64,000 nt of DNA from CAWBRT01 sp963819175 (GCA_963819175.1 CAWFVJ010000018.1:62001-126000), one strand, 5' to 3'. Positions 1 to 8,449 are shown, counted from the first letter of the stretch. The notes: a model not told the origin generated them from the sequence alone. Numbers and translations are program-made.

Positions 1-259
1 TGTTTCATGGAATCTCCGTACTCAACCGGATTTTCTTGCTTGACATTGAAGGCGGCTGAAATTGTACGCCGATTCCGCCCGTTTTAGATGTTGTTGAGGC
101 GGTTTCCGCAGAAGCGTTTGGGGCAAGGGGCACCCAGGCGAAGAGTCCCACATCTGCTAACTGCGGCAAATGGGGGTCACCGCGCACAAACTACCCTCTA
201 GCCAACTGCAGGCTGGAATGAGCCACTCACCGAGGGTCTACTGGGAAGCTCTTGGCGAG
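1..259. other. Left edge, no gene recognised
   Basis: Only short reading frames without recognisable protein features lie here. The segment is the downstream flank of the leftward DUF5996 gene. It has some intergenic-repeat character, such as a G/C-rich stretch near 120-180, but I could not define a repeat unit. Confidence 0.4.
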
Positions 260-1174
260 CTAGCGTTCGAGCGCTTTGCGGTCCCAATTGCCGAGGATGG
301 CAGCGGCTTCGTATGTGCTTTGCAGAAACTCCAGCAGCGAATCTTTGGGCGAGCGGGCGTTGCGGACATCGTCGTACATGAGCAGGAATTCGCCAAGCTC
401 GGAGTGATAAAAGGCTTCCCTGGGACGCACTGGCTGCCGGGCAAAGCCTTCGGGTTGAGGGGCGGCGTAGGAATAGAATGCCGGGGCCGCGATTTCGCCG
501 CCTCCGGCCCAGAAGCCGGCGCTGCTTACCTCATGGGAATAAGCTTCACGGGTAACCGGGTCGGCCCCCGGACGCTCCGGCGCGGGCCTGCCCGAGAAGC
601 GAGTCACCGCAAGGTCGAAGCTTCCCCAGAAGAAGTGCACGGGACTGACTTTACCCAGGAAGCGCGACCTGAATTCTTCGAAGACGTTATCGACCCATAC
701 CAGAATCCGCCAGAAGCGCTGTGCGGCATCGGCGTCATACGAGGCGTGAGCATGATCGATTTCGAATCGAATTGGGTTGGGAATTTCGACCGGCATCGTC
801 CAAATTTTGACACTGATTCCGAGCGAGGCCAGCGTTGGCATGAATTCCTGATAGAACTCCGCGACGCTCTGCGGCCGTAACGGCAGAGCCCTGCTGTTGC
901 CGTCGCTCAGCTCAATGACGAGTTTGTGATCGAGGAAATCGAAAGCAATGTTGAATGAACCGAAGCCGTGCGGAATCGGAGGAGTCGCGAGGCCGCGCGA
1001 GGTCACGCGCAAGGTCGCGTTCCACCAGTGGTTCACCTTGGGAGTGAGTTGCAGCTGAACTTTGCCGACGATTTGCAACCACATGTGAAGGGTCGCAAGG
1101 GTCTCGCTCCAACTGCGTAAAGGCAGCGCCGGCAAGGGTTCCGTGATGGAATATCCGATTGGCTCCGCTTTCAT
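260..1174 (-). CDS. DUF5996 family protein
   Basis: A 304-residue soluble protein that matches the DUF5996 family over its whole length. Visible family features are the N-terminal block TLHMWLQIVGKVQLQLTPK followed by NHWWN (residues 28-52), a central SPVHFFWGSFDLAVTRFSGR block (near 177-196), and the REAYSHEVSSAGFWAGGG segment (near 210-227). These are rich in conserved His and Trp, which could suggest a metal or cofactor site, but no function is established. There is no signal peptide or membrane segment. The ATG at 1174 directly precedes the family N-terminus. It is transcribed away from the galB-like cluster, so the two are probably unrelated units sharing the divergent region 1175-1472. 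Confidence 0.85.
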   Translation of the reverse strand: MKAEPIGYSITEPLPALPLRSWSETLATLHMWLQIVGKVQLQLTPKVNHWWNATLRVTSRGLATPPIPHGFGSFNIAFDFLDHKLVIELSDGNSRALPLRPQSVAEFYQEFMPTLASLGISVKIWTMPVEIPNPIRFEIDHAHASYDADAAQRFWRILVWVDNVFEEFRSRFLGKVSPVHFFWGSFDLAVTRFSGRPAPERPGADPVTREAYSHEVSSAGFWAGGGEIAAPAFYSYAAPQPEGFARQPVRPREAFYHSELGEFLLMYDDVRNARSPKDSLLEFLQSTYEAAAILGNWDRKALER

Positions 1175-1472
1175 TGCTCGCTCCTTCCACCTGCGCTGAG
1201 ATGGGTCCCTCGGCGACTAAAGCCGCAGGATATACTTCAAGGTACGACGCGGCTGAGGCCCCGCCCTTCAAAACCGAGTTGTGAAAACGCTTATACAGAT
1301 GTTCGGAAAATCGAGACGGTTGTGTGAATTCACCGGCTCCGCAGCTCTGGCTGAGAACTTGCGATCGAGTCTAAAGGGACTTCGTTTTTCCCTGTAGGAA
1401 CAATCTTTTGGTCTTGCAAAAGGGCTCAGGAGCATTAACAATTCGAGCCAATCGGAACAAAGCGAGGGGAAC
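1175..1472. other. Divergent intergenic region
   Basis: About 300 bases between the leftward DUF5996 gene and the rightward galB-like gene. It must hold promoters for both. I could not assign -35/-10 boxes with confidence. The only clear signal is the purine-rich ribosome-binding site GCGAGGGGA just before the TTG at 1473. Confidence 0.4.
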
Positions 1473-2192
1473 TTGTCAGACAACAAATCACTGGTCGTGG
1501 TGAGTGCGCACGCCGCCGATTTCATTTGGCGGGCAGGCGGAGCGATTGCGGTTCACACCAAGCAGCATGGTTACCGGGCGGTCGTGGTCTGCCTGAGCGC
1601 GGGCGAGCGTGGCGAGTCGAACGAAGTGTGGGCGGCGGAGCCGAACCTCACCATAGAGGAAGTGCGGTCGCGCCGCAAAGTTGAGGCAGAGCGGGCGGCG
1701 GAAGTGCTGGGAGCCGAGATCCATTTTTTTGATCAGCAGGACTATTTGATGACTCCAAACTCCAGTGTGGTCGAGAGGCTCGTCGACATCTACCGGGACG
1801 CGCAGCCGCGATTTATCCTGACGCATCCCCAGGTGGACCCCTCGAACTGGGATCACGCTACGGCCTGCCGACTGGCGCTGGAGGCGCGCATGGTAGCGCA
1901 GGCGCCGGGGCGGAAGGGCGGCACGATCATTGCCGCGCCCCAGGTGTATTGCTTTGAGCCGCACCAGAGCGAGCTTTGTGAATACCGCCCGGATACACTT
2001 CTCGATATCTCCGAGGTCTGGGATCTGAAGTGGCGCGCGATGCTGTGCATCAAGTCGCAGACCAAAATGTGGCCTTATTACAAGAACGTCGCGGAGCAGC
2101 GTGGCAATACCGCACGGCGGCGAACCGAGCGCAAGATCACGCACGCCGAAGCGTACCAAAGAATTTTTCCGAGAACCGTCGAGGAACTCTAA
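1473..2192 (+). CDS. PIG-L family hydrolase, GalB-like (4-oxalomesaconate hydratase type)
   Basis: A 239-residue PIG-L/LmbE-fold metalloprotein. The usual AHPDD metal motif appears as SAHAADFIWRAGGAIA (residues 10-25), and the third ligand is probably the His in DPSNWDHATA. Both variants, and the blocks CLSAGERGES, FDQQDY and CFEPHQSELCEYRPD, resemble GalB of Pseudomonas putida, the zinc-dependent 4-oxalomesaconate hydratase of gallate/protocatechuate meta-cleavage, rather than GlcNAc deacetylases. That assignment is from recalled family sequences and is an inference. Start is TTG at 1473 with GAGGGGA just upstream. An aromatic-acid-type MFS transporter follows 62 bases downstream, which supports a catabolic role, but no ring-cleavage dioxygenase is in the window. 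Confidence 0.72.
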   Translation: MSDNKSLVVVSAHAADFIWRAGGAIAVHTKQHGYRAVVVCLSAGERGESNEVWAAEPNLTIEEVRSRRKVEAERAAEVLGAEIHFFDQQDYLMTPNSSVVERLVDIYRDAQPRFILTHPQVDPSNWDHATACRLALEARMVAQAPGRKGGTIIAAPQVYCFEPHQSELCEYRPDTLLDISEVWDLKWRAMLCIKSQTKMWPYYKNVAEQRGNTARRRTERKITHAEAYQRIFPRTVEEL

Positions 2193-2254
2193 GCTGACGC
2201 TTGGTGATTCGCGTGCTGTTTCTTGGGTCGAACCAATTTACGGAGGGCGGGAGC

Positions 2255-3562
2255 ATGGCAAAAAGCAACGATCAATCCGCGACAGCGGTCGCGCAGCAAC
2301 CGAAGAAGGGGAGGCTGGGTTGGTATTCCGACCTTAATAACCGGGAAAGACTGACCTATTGGGCGTGCTTCGGCGGCCTCGGCCTGGATGCGATGGACAC
2401 GACCATCTACGCCTTGGTGATGCCAACTCTGATCGCCATTGTGGGCATTACCAAGCCGCAAGCCGGGATCATTGCGTCGGCTGCCTTGATCGGCTCCGCA
2501 GTCGGTGGCTGGCTTGCCGGGATCGCGGCGGATCGCTTCGGGCGGGTGCGCGTGTTGCAGATTACCATCCTGCTGGTGGCGGGCTTCACGTTTCTCTCGG
2601 CCTTTACGCATTCCTTCTGGCAGCTTTTCCTGGCGCGAAGCATCCAGGGAATCGGCTATGGCGGAGAGGCTGCGGTCGGCGGCGTGCTCATCAGTGAGAC
2701 CGTGTCGCCGCACCTTCGCGGTCGCGTGGCCGCGTCAATCCAGAGTGGGTACGCGATTGGCTATGCCATGTCAACGGCAATGATGCCGATCATCTTTGGA
2801 TATTTTTCGCAGGCGATGGCGTGGCGGGTGTTCTTCGGTATCGGGCTGCTTCCAGCCGTGTTCGTGATGTTCATACGGCGTTTCGTGCCCGAGTCCGCCC
2901 TCTATGTTGAATCGCACAAGCAGAATGCAAAGACGGCGGGGAACAATTTCTGGGAAATTTTCGTGCCTCCGCATCTGAAGAACACGATCACGGCGACCTT
3001 GCTTTCGACCGGCATCCTGGGCGGTGCTTACGTGATGATTACCTGGTTGCCCACATATCTTCGAACTGTCTTGCATCTGCGCGTATCCTCCACGGCGGGC
3101 TACTTGGCGCTCAATATCCTTGGGTCTTTCGTAGGGCCGTTTGCCTACGGCTTCCTGAGCGATTGGATTGGCCGGCGCAAAAGTTTCATGATTTTCCTGT
3201 GCTGCCAGGCTACCAATGTGGCGATCTACATGTTTGCTCCCATCAATGCCACCACGACGATGGTGCTCGGGTTCTTTCTCGGCGCGCTCCAGGGAGGTCT
3301 TGCCTCGGGCATGCTACCTTCATTCTCCGAACTGTTTCCCACGCGCATTCGCGCCAGCGGTCAAGGATTTTCGTTGAGCGGCGGCCGCGGCTTCGGGGCC
3401 GTGGTTCCGGCGATGGTCGGTGTGCTGGCGGCAAGCTGGCCGCTAGGGCGGGCCATGGGAGTGTGCGCCCTCTCGTCTTATGCCGTGGCGCTCGTCGCCG
3501 CTTATCTGCTGCTGGAGACCAGGGGAGTGGATTTGCGGGCTGAAGCAGCAACCGGCAAGTGA
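2255..3562 (+). CDS. MFS transporter, aromatic acid:H+ symporter type
   Basis: A 435-residue membrane protein with about twelve hydrophobic segments in the major-facilitator arrangement. The loop 2-3 signature GIAADRFGRVRVLQ lies between TM2 and TM3, and a second GFLSDWIGRRKS is at the matching place in the C-terminal half. The N-terminus (LGLDAMDTTIYALVMPTL) carries the Asp of TM1 typical of the AAHS/sialate group, which import aromatic or other carboxylates with protons. The frame is open from 2201, but the ATG at 2255 is preceded by GGAGGG at good spacing and is chosen. It sits between the galB-like gene and a hydroxyacid dehydrogenase, probably as one transcript. The substrate is not predictable from sequence alone. 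Confidence 0.85.
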   Translation: MAKSNDQSATAVAQQPKKGRLGWYSDLNNRERLTYWACFGGLGLDAMDTTIYALVMPTLIAIVGITKPQAGIIASAALIGSAVGGWLAGIAADRFGRVRVLQITILLVAGFTFLSAFTHSFWQLFLARSIQGIGYGGEAAVGGVLISETVSPHLRGRVAASIQSGYAIGYAMSTAMMPIIFGYFSQAMAWRVFFGIGLLPAVFVMFIRRFVPESALYVESHKQNAKTAGNNFWEIFVPPHLKNTITATLLSTGILGGAYVMITWLPTYLRTVLHLRVSSTAGYLALNILGSFVGPFAYGFLSDWIGRRKSFMIFLCCQATNVAIYMFAPINATTTMVLGFFLGALQGGLASGMLPSFSELFPTRIRASGQGFSLSGGRGFGAVVPAMVGVLAASWPLGRAMGVCALSSYAVALVAAYLLLETRGVDLRAEAATGK

Positions 3563-3578
3563 TTGGAGACGATGCGAC

Positions 3579-4565
3579 ATGGCGAAACATCCATTGCGGG
3601 TGCTGGTGACAGGCGCGGAGCTGGTTTCAAGCGCGGTCGATAAGCTCGCTTCAATCGGCGCAAGCCTGACGATGATGCCGGGAAAGGTGACGGAGCAACG
3701 GCTCATCGAAGAGCTTGTAAAGCAACCGGTGCAGGCGATCCTGATGCGCGGAAATCCGCCGGTCAGCGAGACGGTGTTGGATGCCGCGACTGAGTTGCGC
3801 GTGATTGCCAAGCATGGAGCCGGCGTCGATTCAGTGAATCTGGCTGCGGCAACCGCGCGCAAGGTACTGGTGATGGTTGCCGGTGACGCCAATGCCCCCG
3901 CAGTGGCAGAGCTTACCCTCGGGTGCATATTGGCGTTGGGGCGCGAGTTGGAGTCACTGAGTGCTCGCGTCAAATCGGGCCAGTGGGATCGTGGAACCTT
4001 TCAAGGCAGGGAGCTTCGCGGCCGTACGCTCGGGTTGATCGGCTTCGGCCGGATCGGACGGCGGGTGGCGGAGCTGGCTCGATGCTTCGGAATGAGTATC
4101 GTGACGCTGACACGCTCACCAGAGTCGATCAACCCGTCGCTCGCGGAACGCGCGCCAACCCTGGACGCGCTGCTCGCTTCCTGTGACATCGTTAGCCTGC
4201 ATTGTCCGCTCACGGCCGAAACGCGTGGAATGATGGATCGCCGGGCATTCGCCATGATGAAGCCGGGAGCGTTGTTCATCAACACCGCGCGCGGAGCCCT
4301 GGTCGACGAGGCGGCTCTGGCGGAGGCGCTAAGCAGCGGCCGGCTGGCAGGAGCCGCTCTTGACACCCTGACCGAGGAGCCTCCCGCGCCGGGCAGTCCG
4401 TTGCTGTCGGCTCCGAACCTGATCATCACACCGCATATCGCGGGGCAGACCAGCGCCGCGGTGGAGCGCATGGGCATTGCCGCCGCCGAAAACATTGTCG
4501 CAGTGCTTACGGGCGGCGCCGTGGACCCGGCCAACGTCGTGAACTGCAGTTTGCTGTCGAGGTGA
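3579..4565 (+). CDS. D-2-hydroxyacid dehydrogenase, NAD-dependent
   Basis: A 328-residue protein of the D-isomer-specific 2-hydroxyacid dehydrogenase family (SerA-like, without ACT domain). The Rossmann motif GLIGFGRIGRRVAELA is near residues 148-163, and the catalytic trio is visible: Arg in INTARGALVDE, Glu in the LTEEPPAPGSPL loop, and His in ITPHIAGQT. The fold begins and ends with the substrate-binding half, as in the family. The ATG at 3579 is used because the upstream extension overlaps the MFS gene and has no homology. The gene is 16 bases after the transporter and 44 bases before an aldo/keto reductase, so the four genes likely form one operon. The substrate could be glyoxylate, hydroxypyruvate or a product of ring-cleavage metabolism; I cannot decide. 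Confidence 0.85.
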   Translation: MAKHPLRVLVTGAELVSSAVDKLASIGASLTMMPGKVTEQRLIEELVKQPVQAILMRGNPPVSETVLDAATELRVIAKHGAGVDSVNLAAATARKVLVMVAGDANAPAVAELTLGCILALGRELESLSARVKSGQWDRGTFQGRELRGRTLGLIGFGRIGRRVAELARCFGMSIVTLTRSPESINPSLAERAPTLDALLASCDIVSLHCPLTAETRGMMDRRAFAMMKPGALFINTARGALVDEAALAEALSSGRLAGAALDTLTEEPPAPGSPLLSAPNLIITPHIAGQTSAAVERMGIAAAENIVAVLTGGAVDPANVVNCSLLSR

Positions 4566-4609
4566 CGCGCAGCGGCATCAAGCTATGAGGAAAGAGAGGG
4601 ATTCGAAAA

Positions 4610-5548
4610 GTGAAGCACAGAAAGTTGGGGAAATCGGAGCTGCAAGTTTCGGTGGTTGGGCTGGGATGCAACAACTTTGGATTCGTCGCGAACATGGATG
4701 TCGAAGCATCGCGCAAGGTCATCGATAAGGCGCTCGAAGTGGGCGTGAATTTTTTTGACACGTCGGACAGTTATGGCACCTCGGAAGAGATCATGGGCGA
4801 AGTGCTGGGCGAGCGGCGGAAGAAGATCGTGCTGGCGACCAAGGTGGGAGCAAAGCAAAACCCGGAGGGCCAGAAGAGCGGCGTTTCACGAAACTATATT
4901 CTGGCCGAGGTGGAGGAAAGTCTGCGGCGGCTCAGGACCGACTGGATCGATCTCTACCAGATTCATTACCCCGACCCCAAGACCCCGATCGAAGAAACCC
5001 TGCGCGCCTTGGACGACCTGGTGAAACAAGGGAAAGTCCGCTACATAGGGTGCTCGAACTTTTCGGCCGCGCAACTGAATGAGGCGCAGAAAACCGTCGC
5101 GGAAAAGAAGCTCAGCACTCTTGTTTCCAGCCAGGATGAATACAGCCTGGTGGCGCGCAACATCGAGCGCGAGATGCTGCCGGCGATCGAGCGGCATGGC
5201 ATGGGCGAGCTTCCGTATTTTCCGCTGGCGAGCGGGCTGCTTACGGGAAAGTACAGGATGGGCCAGCCTGCTCCAAGCGGCTCGCGCCTGGCGCAGAAAC
5301 AGGCTTTGGCGGACAAGTACCACACCGCCGTTAACCTGGAGAAGGCGGCGCGCCTGGAGCAGTTCGCGACAAAACGGGGCCACACTTTATTGGAACTGGC
5401 ATTTAGCTGGCTGCTCGCGAGACCCGCAGTGGCAAGCGTCATCGCCGGAGCCACAAAGCCAGAACAAATTGAGAAGAATGCCAAAGCCGCAGGGTGGGAG
5501 CTGAGTGCGGAGGAATTGGCGGAGGTCGATCGGATCACTGTTTCTTGA
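4610..5548 (+). CDS. Aldo/keto reductase
   Basis: A 312-residue (beta/alpha)8 NADPH-dependent oxidoreductase. Catalytic tetrad residues are visible: Asp and Tyr in FFDTSDSYGTSEEIMG (near 48-63), Lys in IVLATKVG, and His in YQIHYPDPKTP. The cofactor-binding C-terminus contains ASVIAGATKPEQIEKNAKA. The family signature LEVGVNFFDTSDSYG-type block is intact. Start is GTG at 4610 after AAAGAGAGG. It is the last gene of the rightward cluster and converges on glpD; a strong palindrome at 5594-5644 lies just past its stop and may end transcription. The substrate is unknown. Confidence 0.88.
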   Translation: MKHRKLGKSELQVSVVGLGCNNFGFVANMDVEASRKVIDKALEVGVNFFDTSDSYGTSEEIMGEVLGERRKKIVLATKVGAKQNPEGQKSGVSRNYILAEVEESLRRLRTDWIDLYQIHYPDPKTPIEETLRALDDLVKQGKVRYIGCSNFSAAQLNEAQKTVAEKKLSTLVSSQDEYSLVARNIEREMLPAIERHGMGELPYFPLASGLLTGKYRMGQPAPSGSRLAQKQALADKYHTAVNLEKAARLEQFATKRGHTLLELAFSWLLARPAVASVIAGATKPEQIEKNAKAAGWELSAEELAEVDRITVS

Positions 5549-5584
5549 GGTTGAGCGCGAGAAAGCGGTGTTTCCGCCGCAGAA

Positions 5585-6637
5585 TCAAAAGGTGGCTCGA
5601 CTCCGCTCGCCATGACAGCCTGTCAGCGGGGGCGGAGTCGAGCCTGACGAACGTGTGCTCGGGCTCAGACCCGCCGTGCGCATGGCACGCGTGAGTTTGA
5701 GCGCATACTCCCGCACCGCCTGCTGGGTCTGGGTGGCCGACCATCCGTACTCCTGAGCAAGATAGGAGCCCACCAGCGGCGCTGCGGCAATTGCCGAATT
5801 CCAACTAAACCATTGCAACCCAATGCGCCGAGCCAGGACGTCTTCAATGGAGGTCGCCATTTCGAAGCGAATGCTGTAGACGATCTCCGCCTGGATGCTT
5901 GGGGAGCCCGCCACGATTGGCGCCGCAAGTTGCCTATCGGTGCGCGCGAGTTCGAGTACTTCAACTGCGCGAGTCCCAAATTTTTGGCTGAGGTGTTGAG
6001 CGGTGTCCGGGGAGATGTGGAATTTCGGAACCAAGGTGTGCCAAAAGGTTGGTCCGTAGCCCTCCGCTCCGGTTAGCCGAAAATGCTGCGTCTGACAGGG
6101 CAAAACCGTTCCCTTCAAATACTGCTGAACCACGTTCACCGCATCCTCGGCCATCGCCCGGTAGGTGGTCCATTTGCCGCCGAGAACACTGATGAGTCCG
6201 CTCTCTTGATTCAATTCCACCTCATGATCCCGAATCAGCTTCTTGGTCTTGCGCGCATCTCCCGGACTGACCAGGGGTCTTAGTCCCGCTATACCGCTCA
6301 CGACCTGATCGATGCTAAAAGGCCGCTTCCAATATCGGTTCAGATGCCTGAGCAAATACTCAACTTCTTCTTGCTTCACCGCTAGATCATCATCCAGTGT
6401 CGCTTCGTCATCGGTGGTTCCAACCAGAAGCCTGCCCAGCCACGGGATGGCAAAGATCACGCGCCCGTCATCCGTTTTGGGAATGAGCATCGCATCAAGC
6501 CTGAAGGCCGCCTCAAGGGGAAGCAGAATGTGTATCCCTTTGCTCAGCCGAAGCCGTGGATGAATGCCGGGGTTTGCAAGTGTCCGGACGCGGTCCGAGA
6601 ACGGGCCCGTGGCATTGACGAAGGCCTTCGCGCTCAC
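5585..6637 (-). CDS. Glycerol-3-phosphate dehydrogenase GlpD, C-terminal part (frameshifted)
   Basis: This frame carries the second half of the FAD-dependent glycerol-3-phosphate dehydrogenase whose first half is at 6513-7301. It begins inside the FAD-domain strand AKAFVNATGPFSDRVR, and continues through the substrate-domain blocks PKTDDGRVIFAIPWLGR, LVGTTDD, SGIAGLRPLV and SVLGGKWTTYRAMAEDAV, then the C-terminal helical domain (SIRFEMATSIEDVLARRIGL). The break is near 6640-6660, where one extra base is needed to explain the shift. The last 15-20 codons run into a palindromic repeat at 5594-5644, so the native C-terminus has probably been altered or extended by repeat sequence. The enzyme would pass electrons from glycerol 3-phosphate to quinone at the inner membrane. 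Confidence 0.85.
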   Translation of the reverse strand: MSAKAFVNATGPFSDRVRTLANPGIHPRLRLSKGIHILLPLEAAFRLDAMLIPKTDDGRVIFAIPWLGRLLVGTTDDEATLDDDLAVKQEEVEYLLRHLNRYWKRPFSIDQVVSGIAGLRPLVSPGDARKTKKLIRDHEVELNQESGLISVLGGKWTTYRAMAEDAVNVVQQYLKGTVLPCQTQHFRLTGAEGYGPTFWHTLVPKFHISPDTAQHLSQKFGTRAVEVLELARTDRQLAAPIVAGSPSIQAEIVYSIRFEMATSIEDVLARRIGLQWFSWNSAIAAAPLVGSYLAQEYGWSATQTQQAVREYALKLTRAMRTAGLSPSTRSSGSTPPPLTGCHGERSRATF

Positions 6638-7301
6638 GGTGAAGCGCTCCTGAGACTAGTTGGTCTTCGACGTGTGCTCCCGATAGCTTGCCGTCCCCGG
6701 TTTTGGCAAAATCGGCGACGCGGGAATAGTTGAGCGCGACCCCTCCGTTCTCGACGAAGGTTTTGAGCAGCGCAATGCCGTACCGGGCGTCGTCGAATTG
6801 CCCGTCCGTATACGCGACGGTGCCCACCAGTCCCGAGGTGTTCAGCATCGGCAGGCGCACTGTGGATTCGTGGACCGAGAGGAAACGGCTGGGGGAAAGC
6901 ATGCCTCGACCGGAGATCCAGTCATAGAGCTTTAGTCCCGTCCTGAAATAAAACGCGTCGCGGCGGCTGAAGCATGGCACAAGGAGTTCCACGGGACGAG
7001 TGAGAAACGGAGCATTGTCCAACATTAGTTTGCGTTCCCGCAGGGCGCGCTTGACGACGCGATATTGACCGAGATCGCAATCCGCAACCGATTGTTGCAG
7101 GTATCTGACGCCGCCATGCACAAGCTTGGTAGAGGCACTGGAGGTTGCCGAGACGAAGTCGGCGGCGTCCAGCAAAACCGTTCGCAGGCCGCGAAGTTGC
7201 GCGTCGAGCGCGCATCCCGCTCCAGTCGCTCCACCACCGATTACGCAGAGATCAAATGTCGTGCCCTTGATATTCGCCATTGTTTCGGAGCGGCTTTTCA
7301 T
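6513..7301 (-). CDS. Glycerol-3-phosphate dehydrogenase GlpD, N-terminal part (frameshifted)
   Basis: This frame encodes the FAD-binding half of aerobic glycerol-3-phosphate dehydrogenase. The dinucleotide motif CVIGGGATGAGCALDAQLRG is near residues 15-34, followed by SSASTKLVHGGVRYLQ, the typical GlpD FAD-contact segment, and the block YTDGQFDDARYGIAL. Homology stops near 6655 and resumes in the next frame (5585-6637); the remaining residues after EDQLVSG are out-of-frame read-through. The ATG at 7301 follows GAAGAAGGGGAA at normal spacing and is preferred over the longer frame, which would read through the leader terminator. The gene is preceded by that terminator and diverges from glpP, so expression is likely controlled by antitermination. 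The frameshift may be a sequencing error. Confidence 0.85.
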   Translation of the reverse strand: MKSRSETMANIKGTTFDLCVIGGGATGAGCALDAQLRGLRTVLLDAADFVSATSSASTKLVHGGVRYLQQSVADCDLGQYRVVKRALRERKLMLDNAPFLTRPVELLVPCFSRRDAFYFRTGLKLYDWISGRGMLSPSRFLSVHESTVRLPMLNTSGLVGTVAYTDGQFDDARYGIALLKTFVENGGVALNYSRVADFAKTGDGKLSGAHVEDQLVSGALHREREGLRQCHGPVLGPRPDTCKPRHSSTASAEQRDTHSASP

Positions 7302-7349
7302 CGGGTTCCCCTTCTTCGTCGCAATATGTGGCAAAGCCTTGTGATCGGG

Positions 7350-7420
7350 ACAAAGCAAAAGCCGCCCAAGAGAGGTGTCTTGCATGGTTGAATCATGCAG
7401 GAGGCTTCTCTTGGGCGGCT
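7350..7420 (-). promoter_or_regulatory. Leader terminator of glpD, probable GlpP antitermination target
   Basis: On the leftward strand a perfect 14-base inverted repeat (AGCCGCCCAAGAGA at 7407-7420 and its complement at 7360-7373) is followed by TTTGCTTTG. A second small hairpin, TGCATG/CATGCA at 7381-7399, sits in its loop. The structure lies about 60 bases before the glpD start and in front of its ribosome-binding site, so it would stop transcription before glpD. In Bacillus, GlpP with glycerol 3-phosphate lets polymerase pass such a terminator ahead of glpD. A glpP homologue sits next door here. The hairpin is seen directly; the regulation is inferred. It also formally has a hairpin on the other strand, but with no T tract suited to glpP. 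Confidence 0.75.
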
Positions 7421-7730
7421 TCTCTAGTCTCTGCCGCGATATGGAAATCAGTTTAACTTCGAACCGGCAGTGGCGCAAGGACAAGATGCAAAAGATCGAG
7501 CGAGGCTCGCCTGGGACCCCGACATGGACGGGACGAGAGGTACCCTCTTTATGAAAAATTCAAAATGGCCGCTATCACACTCTGTTGCTCAGGGAGATAC
7601 CTGTTGCGTTTCCGCCGGGCGGGGTATGATCGAACGCGAAACACCAAGTTGCCGGATTGAAGATGCTGGAGCGTTGCGGACCCGCACGCTAAAGGCGCCT
7701 CCCGGTACGCATTCCGCCAGGACAGGTGAA

Positions 7731-8300
7731 GTGGCGAATACACTCGAATCTCTTCTGGAACAGAGCCGCATTATCCCGGCGGTGCGCGCTCCGGAATTCT
7801 TGTCGAAGGCGGCGGCAGCATCGAGCAAGATTGTTTATCTGCTGTGCGGAACGCCTGAAAACATTGGCGAAATGGCTGGCCAGGTGAGTGCCTGTGGAAA
7901 AGTGCCAATTGTAAATCTGGACCTTGTATCCGGGTTTGCGCGCGACGCGGCGGCCATTGAATTCATGTCGCATCGCGGCATACGGGGGATCATATCCACG
8001 CATCAGGTTCCGCTTCGCGCCGCCCTCGGCCTTGGCCTTTTCGCCATACAGCGAACATTTCTCCTGGATTCGGCCGCCCTGCAAAGCTCGTTGCGTTCGA
8101 TCGAGCAAACGCGTCTTGACGCCATCGAGGTGCTGCCTGCGATCGTGGCTCCGTATCTGGTGCGCGAGCTAAATAGTCAACACTCCAAACTGCCGGTAAT
8201 TGCCGGAGGCTTAGTACAATCACTTCGTCAGATTCAGGATTTGATAGACCAGGGCGTGAATTCGGTTTCCGTCGGCAATCCTGACTACTGGCTTGTGTGA
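7731..8300 (+). CDS. glpP: GlpP, glycerol-3-phosphate-responsive antiterminator
   Basis: A 189-residue protein matching the GlpP family along its full length: IIPAVR near the start, VNLDLVSGFARD, RGIRGIISTHQV, AIQRTFLLDSAAL, AIEVLPAIVAPYLV and PVIAGGLVQS, which trace a TIM-barrel-like phosphate-binding fold. Bacillus GlpP binds leader RNA with glycerol 3-phosphate and prevents termination ahead of glpFK and glpD. The frame is open further upstream; GTG at 7731 gives the normal family length, although its AGGTGA is unusually close. ATG at 7626 after GGGCGGGG is an alternative. It is divergent from glpD, whose leader contains the terminator at 7350-7420, and it precedes an ABC transporter and a phosphatase gene that may share its regulon. 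Confidence 0.85.
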   Translation: MANTLESLLEQSRIIPAVRAPEFLSKAAAASSKIVYLLCGTPENIGEMAGQVSACGKVPIVNLDLVSGFARDAAAIEFMSHRGIRGIISTHQVPLRAALGLGLFAIQRTFLLDSAALQSSLRSIEQTRLDAIEVLPAIVAPYLVRELNSQHSKLPVIAGGLVQSLRQIQDLIDQGVNSVSVGNPDYWLV

Positions 8301-8384
8301 AGGTCCACAGGTTGTGGTGCGCCCGACGACAAGGCCGACAATGTTTTTGACGCATTTTCCGATCTGCGCGATATGCTAGGAACG

Positions 8385-8449
8385 ATTGTGGGAGGCGGGG
8401 ATTTGCCTCCTGTAGTATAGCCAACAACTTTTATCAGGAGGGACGTGGT
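8385..8449 (+). promoter_or_regulatory. Leader hairpin and ribosome-binding site before the binding-protein gene
   Basis: A GGAGGC/GCCTCC hairpin (8391-8410, loop GGGGATTT) is followed at 8436-8443 by the strong ribosome-binding site AGGAGGGA before the ATG at 8450. There is no T tract, so it is not a clear terminator. It could protect the mRNA or be a second control point for this transport operon. Confidence 0.4.

Noticed and set aside
170..880. A 236-codon rightward open frame opposite the DUF5996 gene
   Set aside because: It is the complement of a clear DUF5996 protein and shows no recognisable motif.
1473..2192. Annotating the PIG-L protein as N-acetylglucosamine deacetylase
   Set aside because: The AHPDD motif is replaced by AHAAD, and several blocks resemble GalB.
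6513..7301. Programmed frameshifting in glpD
   Set aside because: No slippery heptamer or stimulating structure is evident at the break, and many other genes have similar shifts.
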